The notes beneath the pieces are model-generated. The model had not been told where the DNA came from, did not search any database, and worked only from the letters and a program-made list of their open reading frames with translations. Of a stretch of 64,000 bases of DNA, positions 1-10,969 are shown in pieces. The number at the start of each line of letters is the position of its first letter. Position 1 is the first letter of the stretch. The DNA is from Ahaetulla prasina (taxonomy: Eukaryota > Chordata > Lepidosauria > Squamata > Colubridae): assembly GCF_028640845.1 (NCBI RefSeq), contig NC_080546.1, positions 76,139,551 through 76,203,550 on the forward strand, read 5' to 3'. The position numbers were made by a program, and so were the translations under genes.

Positions 1-702
1 CATTATTAACATCTTGCTTGCAGCTAATATGCTTTGGGAAAATAATTTGGATTAAATGTTTTCTTTACCCATTGTAGCCAGCAGATATAGAAAGTAAGTT
101 TTCCATTTTGGTAAAATCTTATCTTTTAATTTCCTATTTCATCACCCAGTTTTGATTTTGACTGGCTTGGATTGTTCAGTCCTTCTGTGAATGGAATAGT
201 TAACATGCAGTATTTTGTTTTATTTTTTGCTTCTTCCCCAATGTAAAATTTTCTAGGTTGTGGGAAAAACCTACCTTATTTTAACTAAGGTACCAAAGAA
301 TTTGGAGATACTGTAGATGCCATATGGTATCTTTTTGGGACATGCATAATAACAAATAATGGCCTTGGCTCTGGTTTATTCCACAGCAGAATATTGTGCC
401 GGCGTGTGGCTTAACAGAGTCCACACCAAAATGGCTATTCTTGTTCTTCCATATCTGAATCAATGTTAATATCTGAATCAATGTTAATAAACCAAATGAT
501 AGGGGTTTTTTTAAAATAAAAAAACTGAATTATTTTCAATCCCATTCTTTATATGCCAAAGTCATGATGATAAAATACTTTTTTGTTAGCCACCTTTTTC
601 CGTTTTATGCTTTTTTCTCTACATTTTGAAGAAATGCACTATAAATTGTATGACATAAAATAAAGATGTTAGAAAGCATTCTAATCTGAATGTACCTAAG
701 TA
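1..702. other. AT-rich sequence, no gene seen
   Basis: No repeat family or exon was recognised. An 18-bp direct duplication (atctgaatcaatgttaat) lies at about 454-489. The short frames here have no recognisable protein content. Confidence 0.5.
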
Positions 703-745
703 TTGTTGTTGTTGTTGTTGTTGTTATTATTATTAGTAGTAGTAT
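703..745. repeat. (GTT)n/(ATT)n microsatellite
   Basis: GTT units grade into ATT/AGT units directly next to the 3' end of the LINE fragment that follows, as expected when a LINE tail seeds a microsatellite. Confidence 0.8.
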
Positions 746-1258
746 TTTGTCACACAGTATATATAAGCATAAGCTTGAAATAACTAAACAATATATAAGC
801 ATATATATAAGCAGGAGTATATAATAACTATATTAATTGGATATAACGAAAGGAAACAACAGGACAGGAACAGTAGGCACGCTTGTGCTCTTATGCACGC
901 CCCTTACAGACCTCTTAGGAATGGGGTGAGGTCAATAGTAGACAGTTTTTGGTTGAAGCTTTGGGGATTTTGGGAAGAGACCACAGAGTCAGGTAGTGTA
1001 TTCCAATATTAACAACTCTGTTACTGAAGTCATATTTTCTACAGTCAAGATTAAGCTTAAATCTATTGTGTGCTCGTGTATTGTTGAAACTGAAGCTGAA
1101 GTAGTCTTCGACAGGAAGGACATTATAATAGATGATTCTATGAGTTAAACTCAGGTCATGTCAAAGGCAGCGTAGTTCTAAATTTTCTAAACCCAGGATT
1201 TCAAGTCTGGTGGCATAAGGTATTTTGTTGTATTCAGAGGAGTGGAGAACTCTTCTTA
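746..1258 (-). mobile_element. LINE 3' end, Jockey-superfamily (CR1/L2-like), reverse
   Basis: Reverse-complement match to the LINE at about 58798-59400: shared blocks include the tail tttgtcacaacagtatata, the segment around tctgtggtctcttcccaaaa and the aaaagagttctccactcctc block. The forward copy translates as the C-terminal end of a LINE reverse transcriptase followed by a short 3' UTR. This copy has several indels and no open frame. The exact clade (CR1, L2 or Rex-like) cannot be fixed by eye. Confidence 0.7.
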
Positions 1259-1555
1259 TTATTGTTATTTTGGTATAGAAAGGTTACCTTTTTATATCAC
1301 TGTGAATGTAAGCAACTCAGTCTGGTTAATTCAAGAAGTGGTGATATTTTGCTAGTGATTCTTTATTCCAACTGTCCTGAGGACTGTAACAGGTTTTTAG
1401 TTGAAGGTTGTATCTAGATGTAGAATTCTGAGGAGCCAGAGTAAAGCCATGAGTGAAGCGGTGAGAAAAATTAAATTTTAGTTCAATATAAAAATATGAA
1501 ATTATGAGATGGATGAAATATAAACAATATGATTATATGAGTAAAACAAATACTA
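1259..1555. other. AT-rich sequence, no gene seen
   Basis: Nothing recognised. The 83-codon forward frame that begins at the end of this stretch is an artefact of the serine-coding (TCC)n tract. Confidence 0.4.
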
Positions 1556-1612
1556 CTTCCTCCTCCTCCTCCTCCTCCTCCTCCTCCTCCTCCTCCTCCT
1601 CCTCCTCCTCCT
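1556..1612. repeat. (TCC)n microsatellite
   Basis: About 18 near-perfect TCC units. They create a spurious polyserine frame on the plus strand. Confidence 0.9.
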
Positions 1613-2089
1613 TCCTAGCCATTGTTTATCCACTGCAGAATGAAGGCCTCTTCCTCATGTCTTCAACCAACACAGTCCTGAGCTTTCTTTTGCTAATTGT
1701 GCCCACAATACTTGCTGATGTTCTCAATCCCTCTTGTTTTAGGTCTGTTTTGTAGACGCTTTTTATCAAGTGGGATCCCTTCTATGACTGCCTTGGTCCA
1801 GCTGCCCTCTTGCTATGTGGCCAGCCCATTTTCATTTCAATTCTTTTACTCTCTTGATGATATTGTATACTTTCATTTCTTTTCATTTTGATGTTAATCA
1901 ATGTGTGAGAATAGATTAAGGAAGCAACTTGGGGACTTGAAAAACCTAATTGAGTTCTGGCGTTAAGAGCATCCTTGCAACACTCCTGTAGCTCCCTATA
2001 AAGTGAGGGGATCATCTTCAGCCCTCCCAAATTTTCCCTGGATGGCACAATAAAGTAATTATTTTCCTAATCAGTATACTTCCTTAAAA
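1613..2089. other. No gene or repeat recognised
   Basis: Moderately AT-rich. Short frames on both strands lack a recognisable domain and are not supported as genes. Confidence 0.4.
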
Positions 2090-2430
2090 GGGACGTGGTG
2101 GCTCAGTAGCTAAGACATTAAGTTTGTCAATCAAAAAGTCAGCAGCTCGAATCCCGCATAATGGGGTGAGCTCCCGTTACTTGTCCCAGCTTCTGCCAAC
2201 CTAGCAGTTCGAAAGCACATAAAAGATGCAAGTAGAAAAATAGAGACTACCTTAGGTGGGAAGGTAACAGTGTTCCTTGTGTCTTTGGCATTTAGTAATG
2301 CTGGCCACATGACCATGGAGACATCTTCGGACAGCGCTGGTTCTTCGGCTTTGAAATGGAGATAAGCACCGCTTCCAAGAGTCAGGAACAACTAGCACAT
2401 ATGTGCAAGGGGAACCTATACCTTTATACT
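2090..2430 (+). mobile_element. Sauria-type SINE
   Basis: Near full-length tRNA-derived SINE. The 5' head (gggacgtggtggctcagtag) carries the A-box-like part of a pol III promoter and ggctcgaatccc-type B-box sequence follows. The body has the typical cttgtcccagcttctgccaa and gccacatgaccatggagaca blocks. The tail (gagtcaggaacaactagcac, then ggggaacctatacctttat) resembles the 3' end of BovB LINEs, which is known to mobilise this family. Compared with the copy at 56485 it has small deletions. Confidence 0.85.
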
Positions 2431-2770
2431 TAGGCACATCTGATTTTCCAGGGCATTATTTCTGGAACCCTCATACTTTAATAACTATCAGCCACCATTC
2501 TTCAAACAGTGGTCAGATTTGCAAAGCAGGCATTCACTGCAGTTCCTTCAATTCCCTAGGAATTGCTTTGTTTTTGTTTTTGTTTTTTCCTTCCTGTTTG
2601 CTGGTTGATCTGACAAGTCCATTTGTGATGAAGTCATTTTCACTGAACAATTATGCAGTTCAACAGTTGGTTTTTTTTTAAAATATTTCTGGTCATGTCT
2701 CCTGATCTCCCAACTGCCATACGCTTCTCAATGTACAGCAAAAATAGAATCTCATCCTTTAGTGCAGCAG
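2431..2770. other. No gene recognised
   Basis: AT- and T-rich stretch between a SINE and a MITE fragment. Overlapping short frames have no domain. Confidence 0.4.
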
Positions 2771-2840
2771 CAAAGCTGGCTGAGGAACTCTGGGAGTTGA
2801 AGTCCACAAGTCTTAAAGGGACCAAGGTTGGAGACCCCTG
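2771..2840 (+). mobile_element. Half of a palindromic hAT-like MITE
   Basis: Matches the right half of the element at 30184-30314: gctggctgaggaactctggg, then gttgaagtccacaagtctta and ending ggttggagacccctg. Only one arm is present, so it is a solo arm or the left arm has decayed. Confidence 0.6.
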
Positions 2841-3249
2841 CTTTAGTGAGCTTTCTAGTTAGCACAGTTACCCAGAGTTACCTATCTCTCCTTACTTACT
2901 CTGTATTCCAAGGACAGGAATTTTTTTTCTCAAGCAAGCATGAGATATAAGAAATGACAGCTCTCAAATCCTTCCCATAGCCCTATTTCCTGTATCAATT
3001 ACCGCTGTCTCTCTCCATTTTCAAACATAAGGGTCTTTAAAGTTTCTGTCATCCCTTTTATAATTGGCTACATTGAATTCTCACTCTCCCATGCTCCTTT
3101 TTCTTTTTCTCTAACATTTTATTCCATGCTATAATTAAAACTTGCCTTAGCTTTACTAATGCTAACAATCCACTAACTCGCAAAGCAAAAACTTGCTCTG
3201 CTTATCTGCAAACTAACCCCCAACTAACCTAGAACCAAGCCTCGGTAGT
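2841..3249. other. AT-rich sequence, no gene seen
   Basis: Nothing recognised before the duplicated BovB-containing segment that begins at about 3250. Confidence 0.4.
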
Positions 3250-3826
3250 GCTATTAAAAAAACCAAAACCAGTATGTATATAAATTACATCGGTATCTCT
3301 TTTCTACATTTGATATTTTTTGAGCTCTGGGGCTCCACTTTAAAAAGGATATTATTTTCATATTCTTCTCTCTAGCCTTGCAGATACTCATATACAGTAT
3401 GTATAGATACATATGTATGGCTGTAAAAGTTGGACCATAAGGAAGGCTGAGCGCCAAAGAATTGAGGCCTTTGAACTCTGGTGTTGGAGAAGACTCCTGC
3501 GAGTCCCTTGGACTGCAAGGCGATCAAACCAGTCAGTCCTAGAGAAGATCAACTCTGTTCTTTAGAAGTCCAGATCCTGAAGATGAAACTGAAATACTTT
3601 GGCCACCTAATGAGAAAGAAGGGCTCACTGGAGAAGAGCCTAATGCTGGGAACGATGGAGGGCAAAAGAAGAAGGGGATGACAGAGAACGAGGTGGCTGG
3701 ATGGAGTCACTGAAACAGTTGGCATGAGCTTAAATGGACTTCGGGGGATGGTAGAGGAAGGCCTGCAGGAACAGTGTCCATGGGGTCGCAATGGGTTGGA
3801 CACGACTTTGCAACTAACAACATCAA
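3250..3826 (+). repeat. Left copy of a ~575-bp flanking direct repeat
   Basis: Aligns with 7804-8345 from gctattaaaaaaac to the end of a BovB tail. The two copies share derived differences from other BovB copies (ggcctgcaggaacagtgtcc; gggaacgatggagggcaaaa) and differ from each other by substitutions and two deletions in the right copy. They therefore descend from one locus and are not two independent BovB insertions. An L2 element lies between them. Confidence 0.8.
3416..3826 (+). mobile_element. BovB (RTE) LINE 3' end
   Basis: The last ~400 bp of a BovB element. In broken frames it encodes the C-terminal region typical of BovB ORF2 (YGCESWTIRKAE-like, FELWCWRRLLRVPW-like, GHLMRRKDSLEK-like), then the 3' end ggacacgactttgcaactaa followed by CAA-type units. 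The element is 5' truncated and non-coding. Confidence 0.8.
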
Positions 3827-6800
3827 TATACAAATTAAAACAATCATTAAAAACTTATTCTACTGCCCAATTAATTAAAAGTAAAAATATAGATATTAAA
3901 ATCAATTTAAAACCCTCTAAATTTAAAATCTAAAAACTAAGCCAGTCCTGCACAGATGAATAAATGTGTCTTGAGCTCATGACGGAAGGTTCAAGGTCCG
4001 GAAGTTGACGGAGTCCTGGGGAGTTCGCTCCAGAGGGCGGAGCCCCACAGAGAAGGCCCTTCCCTGGGCGCCGCCAGACGACACTGCCTAGCTGACGGCA
4101 CCCTGAGGAGTCCCTCTGTGAGAGCGCACGGTCGGTGAGAGGTATCTGGTCGCAGTAGGCGGTCCCAGATAACCCGCCCTATGCCATGGAGCGCTTTAAA
4201 GGTGGTCACCAAAACCTTGAAGCGCACCCGAAAGCCACAGGTAGCCAGTGCAGACCGCGCAGGATAGGTGTTATACGGGAGCCACGAGGGCTCCATCTAT
4301 CACCCGCGCAGCCGCATTCTGACTAACTGTAGCCTCCGGATGCCCTTCAAGGGAGCCCCATGTAGAGAGCGCAGTAATCCAGGCGAGACGTCACGAGGCG
4401 TGAGTGACCGTGCATAGGGCCTCCCGGTCCAGAAAGGCGCAACTGGCGCACCAGGCGAACCTGGTAGAACGCCTCCTGGAGACGGCTGTCAAATGATCTT
4501 CTAGAGACAGCCGCTCATCCAGGAGGACGCTGTTGCGCACCCTCTCCATCGGGGCCAATGACTCGCCACCGATGGTCAGCCGCGGATTTAGCTGACTGTA
4601 CCGGGACGCCGCATCCACAGCCACTCTGTCTTGGAGGGATTGAGCTTGAGCCTGTTTCTCCCCATCCAGACCCGTGACGGCCTCCAGACACCGGGACAGC
4701 ACTGATGGCTTCGCTGGGGTGGTCCGTGTGAAAAGTACAGCTGGGTGTCATCCGCACAGCTGGTACCTCACACCGAACCCACTGATGATCTCACCCAGCG
4801 GCTTCATATAGATGTTGAACAGAAGGCGAGAGGATCGATCCCCGCGGCACCCCACAAGTGAGGCGCCCGGGCCGACCTCTGCCCCTGTCAACACCGACTG
4901 CGACCGGTCAGAGAGATAGGAGGAGAACCACCGATAAACGGTGCCTCCCACTCCCAATCCTCTAACCGCGCAGCAGGATACCATGGTCGATGGTATCGAA
5001 AGCCGCTGAGAGGTCTAATAGGACCAGGGCAGAGGAACAACCCCTATCCCTGGCCCTCCAGAGATCATCCACCAACGCGACCAAAGCCGCTCCGTGCTGT
5101 AACCGGGTCGGAAACCGGACTGAACGGGTCTAGATAGACAGTTTCATCCAGGTGCAAGGGAAACTGATATGCCACCATATTTTCTACAACCTTCGCCGTG
5201 AAGCGAAGGTTGAGACCGGACGATAATTACCTAAAACAGCCGGGTCCAGGGAAGGCTTCTTGAGGAGGGCCTCACCACCGCCTCTTTCAAGGCGGCCGGA
5301 AAGACACCTCCACCAAAGAAGCGCCAGAATCGCCTTGAGCCAGCCTCGTGTCACCTCCTGCGTGGCCAGCACCAACCAGGAGGGCACGGGTCCAGTAAAC
5401 ACGTGGTGGCATTCAGCCTCCCCAACAACCTGTCCATGTCCTCGGAGCGACAGGGTCAAACTCATCCCATAAAATGTCACCAAGACCACCCTCAGCCGCC
5501 TCACCAGATCACCGCAATCTTGGTCCAAACCATCCCGGTTGAACGATTTTATCGTATAGATAACCGTTAAACTCTCAGCACGTCCCTGCACGGGTCATCC
5601 CGCCCCTGGTGTAGGAGGGAGCGGGTCACCCAAACAGGGCGGCTGGGCGGTTATCTGCCGATGCAATGAGGGAGGAGGCGAGCTACGCCTCGCCTCCTCA
5701 TTGCCACTAGGTAAGCCCTAGTATAGGACTTCACTAGTGTCCGATCAGCTTCAGAACGGCTAGACCTCCAGGAACTCTCTAGGCGCCTTCTCCGGCGCTT
5801 CATCCTCTCAGCTCCTCAGAGAACCAAGGAGCCGGTTGGGACCTGCGCCGGGTCAGAGGTCGCAAAGGCACGACCCGGTCTAAGGCCCGCCGCGCCCGCT
5901 CCCAGGCCGCAACAAGTTCCTCAGCCGAGCCGTGAGCCAGACCCTCAGGAAATGGCCCAAGCTCCGTCCGAACCCTCCGGTCCATCAGGCGCCTGGGACG
6001 GAACCAACGTGTCGGCTCCGCCTCCCGCGGCGGTGAATGGCGGTCAGAAAGTCCAGACGAAGAAGAGAGTGATCTGACCATGACAAAGGTTCAATGACTA
6101 TTTCCTTTAAGTCCAGATCTCTCAACCACTGACCAGAGACAAAAATCAGGTCCAGGGTGCCACCCCAATGTGAGTAGGGCCATCAATTACTTGGGTCAGG
6201 TCCAAGGCCGTCATGGAAGTTATGAACTCCCGAGCTGCCGATGACGAGCCGGACGATGGCAGTTAAAGTCCCCATGACTAAAAGTCTGGGGGTCTCAACT
6301 GCCACCCCGGCCAGCACCTCCAGGAGCTCGGGCAGGGCAGCTGTCACGCAGCAAGGAGCCAGGTACGTGATCAGCAAACCCATCTGGCACCTATGGCCCC
6401 ATCTCACAAAGAGGGATTCGCACCCGGCAATCTGAGGTACAGTGGTCTCCCTCGGCTCTAGACTTTCTCTAATCACAACCGCCACCCCCCCACCCCCACC
6501 CCGGGCCTCGGCTGATGGAATGCACGGAAACCCGGCGGGCACATCTCAACAAGGGGCACACCCCCTTCAGTGCCCAGCCAGGTTTCCGTAACGCCTATAA
6601 GGTCCGCAGCGCCCCCCTGAATAAGGTCGTATACTAGGGGGGCCTTATTAACTACGGACCGTGCGTTGCATAACATCAGCCGAAGGCCCAGGCTCTGGGG
6701 TCATGACCATCCGGGAACGGGAAAAGGATCGGGCGCGCGACCGCTTGCAAACATCGGGTGCGCGCCCCCCCAAAACGATATGATCCTCCCCTTCCGCCAT

Positions 6801-6990
6801 ATCTGCCCCTCTCACTTACTGTGGGAATCAGGCCGCCTCACCAACAGGAACGCAATCTCCCCTAACCTCCGAACCTATTAAAACCGCCACGAGCAGGCGC
6901 AAGGACTGGCTCCTCCCGACGGGCTACCCCAACGCCCGCCTTAACCCTCCCACCCCTTAAAAAGCCCTATCTAAAACCCCACAGGCTCTT
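3827..6990 (-). mobile_element. L2-type LINE, reverse, nearly full ORF2 but decayed
   Basis: GC-rich reverse-strand LINE. Read on the minus strand it runs from an upstream region at about 6990, through the APE endonuclease and reverse transcriptase, to part of the 3' UTR near 3827. Homology to the L2 copies at 17061-18360 and 42239-48340 is clear in protein and DNA. The terminal stem-loop (gagtccttcgggag type) found at the 3' end of other copies is missing, so the 3' end was lost or the left junction formed by recombination. Many single-base indels break the frame. Confidence 0.8.
3991..6676 (-). pseudogene. L2 ORF2 (endonuclease-reverse transcriptase), broken
   Basis: Disrupted frames follow L2 ORF2 order on the minus strand. 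The endonuclease start ([19 protein letters not shown]) is at about 6676 and a further endonuclease part ([17 protein letters not shown]) at about 6500. A linker lies near 6080-5800 and RT entry (LLKKPSLDP, GNYRPVSTF) near 5250. RT (VYRWFSSYLSDRSQSVLTG, LLFNIYMKPLGEI, then YQL with the YADD region frameshifted) is at 4984-4748. The C-terminal region lies at 4702-3991. In the family the endonuclease nicks target DNA and the RT copies the RNA in the nucleus. At least six frameshifts are needed to connect the parts, so it cannot make an active protein. Confidence 0.75.
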
Positions 6991-7446
6991 TTTTTCGATG
7001 CCACCTCTGTGGGTCCCAAGACCCGTCATTGAGGCCGGCCCTTGATAATGAAGGGCCATTCCTGCGAGGCGGGGGCACTGCAGGCGCAAGAGTTCCAAGG
7101 CAGAATATCGCATAAATAAATAAGTTAAAAGCATACACAGGAGAGAGCAGACGACGTGAAGTAGCAAAGTAATGTCTGGGGTGGCAAGGTGTAATGCCAA
7201 GTCCGGGTGGATACCCATCTGCCCAATGTCTTCAGATGGTGGCTGGCTTAAAGCTGATACAAGATGGTATAAGTCGCAGATGCAGTCTGGTAGTAAAATG
7301 ATCGTGGTTCTGAAAAGCTCAGTCCTAAAATCCGTCCTAATAGGGGTGGTATTCATCTCCTGTCGTGGCGCCACCGGCATTTCCAGAGTGGATGTTTCCT
7401 CATAAGATGTTGCAAAGTAGGGCCCCAATATCCATTCGGTCTCCAA
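6967..7446 (-). other. Unrecognised 159-codon open frame
   Basis: Open on the minus strand from ATG at 7446 to a stop near 6967, overlapping the upstream end of the L2. The product has a Leu-rich, membrane-like stretch (ITLLLHVVCSLLCMLLTYLF) and no family I recognise. The DNA from about 7000 to 7800 is not obviously shared with the 5' region of the L2 at 42.2 kb. It may be an L2 5' UTR variant, another repeat or chance. I do not propose a function. Confidence 0.25.
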
Positions 7447-7803
7447 TCACCTTCCCGAACAGTCCCAAAAATGACCATCAGCCAGCCATATAAGATGCAA
7501 GGTGACAAATGCAGCTGGCCCATGATTGCAGATGAAAATGCACTCCCAGTCCGAGAAGAAGCAGGCCCCGCTAGGCCTAACCAGGCCAAACTGGGCCGGG
7601 ACACCTCCGGTGGGGGCCACAAGAGGGATCTATCACAGCCCTTCACCCTAGGCCCTAGAGCCTAGGCCCCTCCGCCACGTCCAAAGGGGGGTCAGGGGAA
7701 ATCAAGAAGAGCTGGAGAGCCCAGAAGACATCCAAAGACGCCAGATGCCAGAAAAGTGATGAAACGATGAAACGATGAAACGGGGGGGGGAAACCCAGCT
7801 GCG
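6991..7803. other. Unclassified GC-moderate segment beside the L2 5' end
   Basis: Lies between the L2-homologous part and the right flanking repeat. It ends in a short tandem atgaaacg repeat and a G-run at about 7757-7790. It may be an alternative L2 5' UTR or an independent repeat. Confidence 0.4.
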
Positions 7804-8345
7804 GCTATTAAAAAAACAACAACAGTATGTATATATATTACATCAGTATCTCTTTTCTACATTTGATATCTTTTGAGCTCTGGGGCTCCACTTTAAAAAG
7901 GATACTATTTTCATATTCTTCTCTCTAGCCTTGCAGATACTCATATACAGTATGTATAGATACATATGTATGGCTGTGAAAGTTGGACCATAAGGAAGGC
8001 TGAGCGCTAAAGAATTGAGGCCTTTGAACTCTGGTGCTGGAGAAGACTCCTGCAAGTCCCTTGGACTGCAAGGCGATCAAATCGGTCAGTCCTAGAGGAG
8101 ATCAACTCTGGCTGCTCTTTAGAAGGCCAGATCCTGAAGATGATACTCAAATACTTTGGCCACCTAGGACTCACTGGAGAAGAGCCTAATACTGGGAACG
8201 ATGGAGGGCAAAAGAAGAAGGGGATGACAGAGAACGAGGTGGCTGGATGAAGTCACTGAAACAGTTGGCATGGTAAAGGAAGGCCTGCAGGAACAGTGTC
8301 CATGGGGTTGCAATGGGTTGGACACGACTTTGCAACTAACAACAA
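7804..8345 (+). repeat. Right copy of the ~575-bp flanking direct repeat
   Basis: Second copy of 3250-3826, with a 13-bp-scale deletion in the ggccacctaatgagaaag region and a larger one after cagttggcatg. It continues into (CAA)n and unique sequence, whereas the left copy runs straight into L2. Confidence 0.8.
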
Positions 8346-8359
8346 CAACAACAACAACA
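7969..8359 (+). mobile_element. BovB (RTE) LINE 3' end with (CAA)n tail
   Basis: Same BovB fragment as at 3416-3826 with its 3' terminus intact: ggacacgactttgcaactaa followed by CAA units at about 8336-8359. It is non-coding. Confidence 0.8.
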
Positions 8360-10547
8360 GATACATAGCAATAAAAGAATAATACATTTACTGTAACAGC
8401 AGAACATTCTGGCCTGTTACCCCATTTAAGGCCATACAAAAAGATACTTAAGAACAAGGCAACAACTAATTCAAGTCAGTGAAGTTGTAGTTAGCCAGAT
8501 ATATTCAACAAGGATTTGTGATGATCAATTTATTTGAGAAAAAACACACAAATTTTGGTGAAAAGGGTGGTAGAAGAGGAACTTCTTGCCTGAAGAATCA
8601 GCCCTTCTATTCATAACTTATTCTGCTCTCTGAAAAGTATATGGGAGAATCTAAGCTCAGTGGGAAGGTGTAATGTATGGTTACTACATTATAGGAAGCC
8701 CTTGGCCAAATTTACGGGCCTAATTTCAACAGCCCACTGCATAAGATAAATTCAGATCCCTGGCAGGAACAATCTCTTTTAGGACAGGTTAGAAATATGT
8801 CTTATTAGAATTATTGTATGAACATCTTAGTAACTTCAAATATTCACAAAATATATGCATTTTAGAAAACTTTTTATAAAGCATGCATTTTCTCCATATA
8901 CAAATTGTTTGCCTGCTAAAAAAATGTCAGCTTTTATAAAATATAGCCTTTAGAAGAAATGGGCATGACAATTAAAATGAATATTTTACTAAATATTCTC
9001 TTTGAATTGTAAATCGTGAAATAATCTTGCTATAAGACAGCAAGATTTTAAAAAATGTAGCAACGAGAAAAGTCAAACAGTATAACACATCGGTTTTTGA
9101 AGCAGAAATCTGAGAAATGTACTTTTGATAGAGGAAAAATATTTCTACCACTATCCTATATCTGTTTTTTTCTGGATATGTTTTTTTATTTTATATGTAG
9201 TCCCACACTCTACTGTTACTTTCCAATAATACTGTTTAAGACTACATGTTTATCTAGCCATTAGGAATCCTTTCTTTTTATCTAGCTCAAGAAAACAAGC
9301 AATAATAATATTAATAATGAAAAGTAATACACTCTCATTATCTCTTACTTTCTCCCAAGCAAGGAATCTTAATTACCTGTTTTTCCCAAAGCAGCGCCTC
9401 TGAATATTGCTTCAAGTTAAATTTCCTAAAGAAAGTATCTAATTAAGATTTGTCACTACTAGCATATTTACAAATGAAGGAATGTACTTGCAGACAGAAT
9501 ATTTGCACAGTGTGCCATTCTCATAACTAGAAGCTATTGGACCAGAATGCCATTTTTTTCAAAAATGTGAGCAAAAGTATTTCTAAAACATTTGCCCTTA
9601 CTGCTATTAATTAGTCTACTTCCTTTCATAGGCTTGTCTATATGTTTAAGATAAACAGCGTATGTTGAATGAATATGCAGTGCTTTTATAGTAGCGTAGA
9701 TGAATTTTGCTCCTCTGACATTTATATGAATATATACAACATCCAAACGTTCCTAGGATATTTTAAGCAAAAGAAAATTCTGCAGTATTCAATTCATTTA
9801 CAATTTTGTAGCAATGCTCATGGTACTTAGCAGTCTTTCATACTAAATAATTATTTGTATATTCTTCGTTTCTTCACAAATGTTGGTAGCAAGCTCTAAA
9901 TATAGTAAAAATAGCTAACCATGCAGAGAATGTTTTTCTTACTACAACATCATCCATCTTTTCATTGCTAAGCAGTAAGAAAATTTGTAATGAACACATC
10001 ATATTCATAATATAGATTTATGGTCAAATATGGATACATTATTCTGGGACATATTCACAAATCAGGTGAATGGTTCCTCAAATAGGGAAAATTGAATTAG
10101 ACCAGATAATCAATAGGTCAACACAAGTGAGGATTAATATAGCAGTTTAGGAGTCAAATGTCTAGATTAGCTGTCAAGTATAATAATGGATTGTAATGTC
10201 ACCCATGAGGCCTGTTTTAATTATAGATTTTAGCAGTACTGTTCACACCATTATGACAGGTGTTTTACTATTTCCTTTTTTAAATACGTTTAATTGAACT
10301 GTTTTCATTAGAATTTTTTTTAATAAGAAAATTGTCAAACACACAGTTTTTGTTATATACTAAAAACAGGTTTTCTTTGCCTTTGCATATATATGCATTA
10401 GAGGGGAAGGATTAAGTTATAAATACACTGGACAGTGTAGTAGTAAGGGAAAAAATTCTCTACCTTCTCTGTTAAAATGAAGATTTCTTCAAGACCATTC
10501 TAATAAATTCATATTTAAAGGGATCCTCAGAGGAATCAAGGAGAAAG
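8360..10547. other. Unique AT-rich sequence, no gene seen
   Basis: About 2.2 kb without a recognised transposon, exon or RNA gene on either strand. The longest frame is 70 codons. Such a repeat-poor block could hold conserved non-coding elements, but that cannot be judged from one sequence. Confidence 0.45.
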
Positions 10548-10969
10548 GAGAGCCTCTTTAGGCTAATGGTTAAGGCATTGGTTCTCAATTTTTTCTTCAC
10601 TATGGACCCCCTTGAAATAGCTTTTGTGGACATGAACCACCAAATCTTAATTCAAGATTTAAATCATAATATTTCTTCAAGCCTTTGAGGACCCTTTATG
10701 ATGACATCACACATGCCACCCCAAGTGTCTGTGTACCACAGATTGAGAACCACTGGCATCAAGCTAGAAAGCGGGGGGCCATTAGTTCAAGTCTTGTCTT
10801 AGCCATAAAAGCCCACTGGACCAGTTTGGGCCAGTCCACTTGCTGTCAGGTCAACCTGTCTCACAAGGTTGTTGTTGTTGTGGAGAAAATAGGAAGAAGA
10901 AGGTGGACATGTTTGTCATCTTAAGATATGTGTAAAAATAATAAAGGTGGGATAAAAATAAATAAACAA
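10548..10969 (+). mobile_element. tRNA-derived SINE with L2-like tail, interrupted
   Basis: The head (ctaatggttaaggcat, continuing after the insertion as catcaagctagaaagcgggg) and the body (gttcaagtcttgtcttagcc; tgggccagtccacttgctgt; tctcacaaggttgttgttgt) match the widespread amniote tRNA SINE type. The 3' end ataataaaggtgggataaaa resembles an L2 tail. A hAT-like MITE is inserted between head and body. Confidence 0.7.
10576..10755. mobile_element. hAT-like MITE inserted in the SINE
   Basis: Terminal inverted repeats cattggttctcaat and attgagaaccactg (CAGTGGTTCTCAA type) enclose about 150 bp with the typical ctatggacccccttgaaata interior. No transposase is encoded. The target duplication is ambiguous (ggcat on both sides). 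Confidence 0.7.

Noticed and set aside
2110..2160. tRNA-like sequences (also at 12730, 49420, 56500 and, reverse, 22150, 40260, 55780)
   Set aside because: They are heads of SINEs; they do not fold into complete cloverleafs with a normal acceptor stem.
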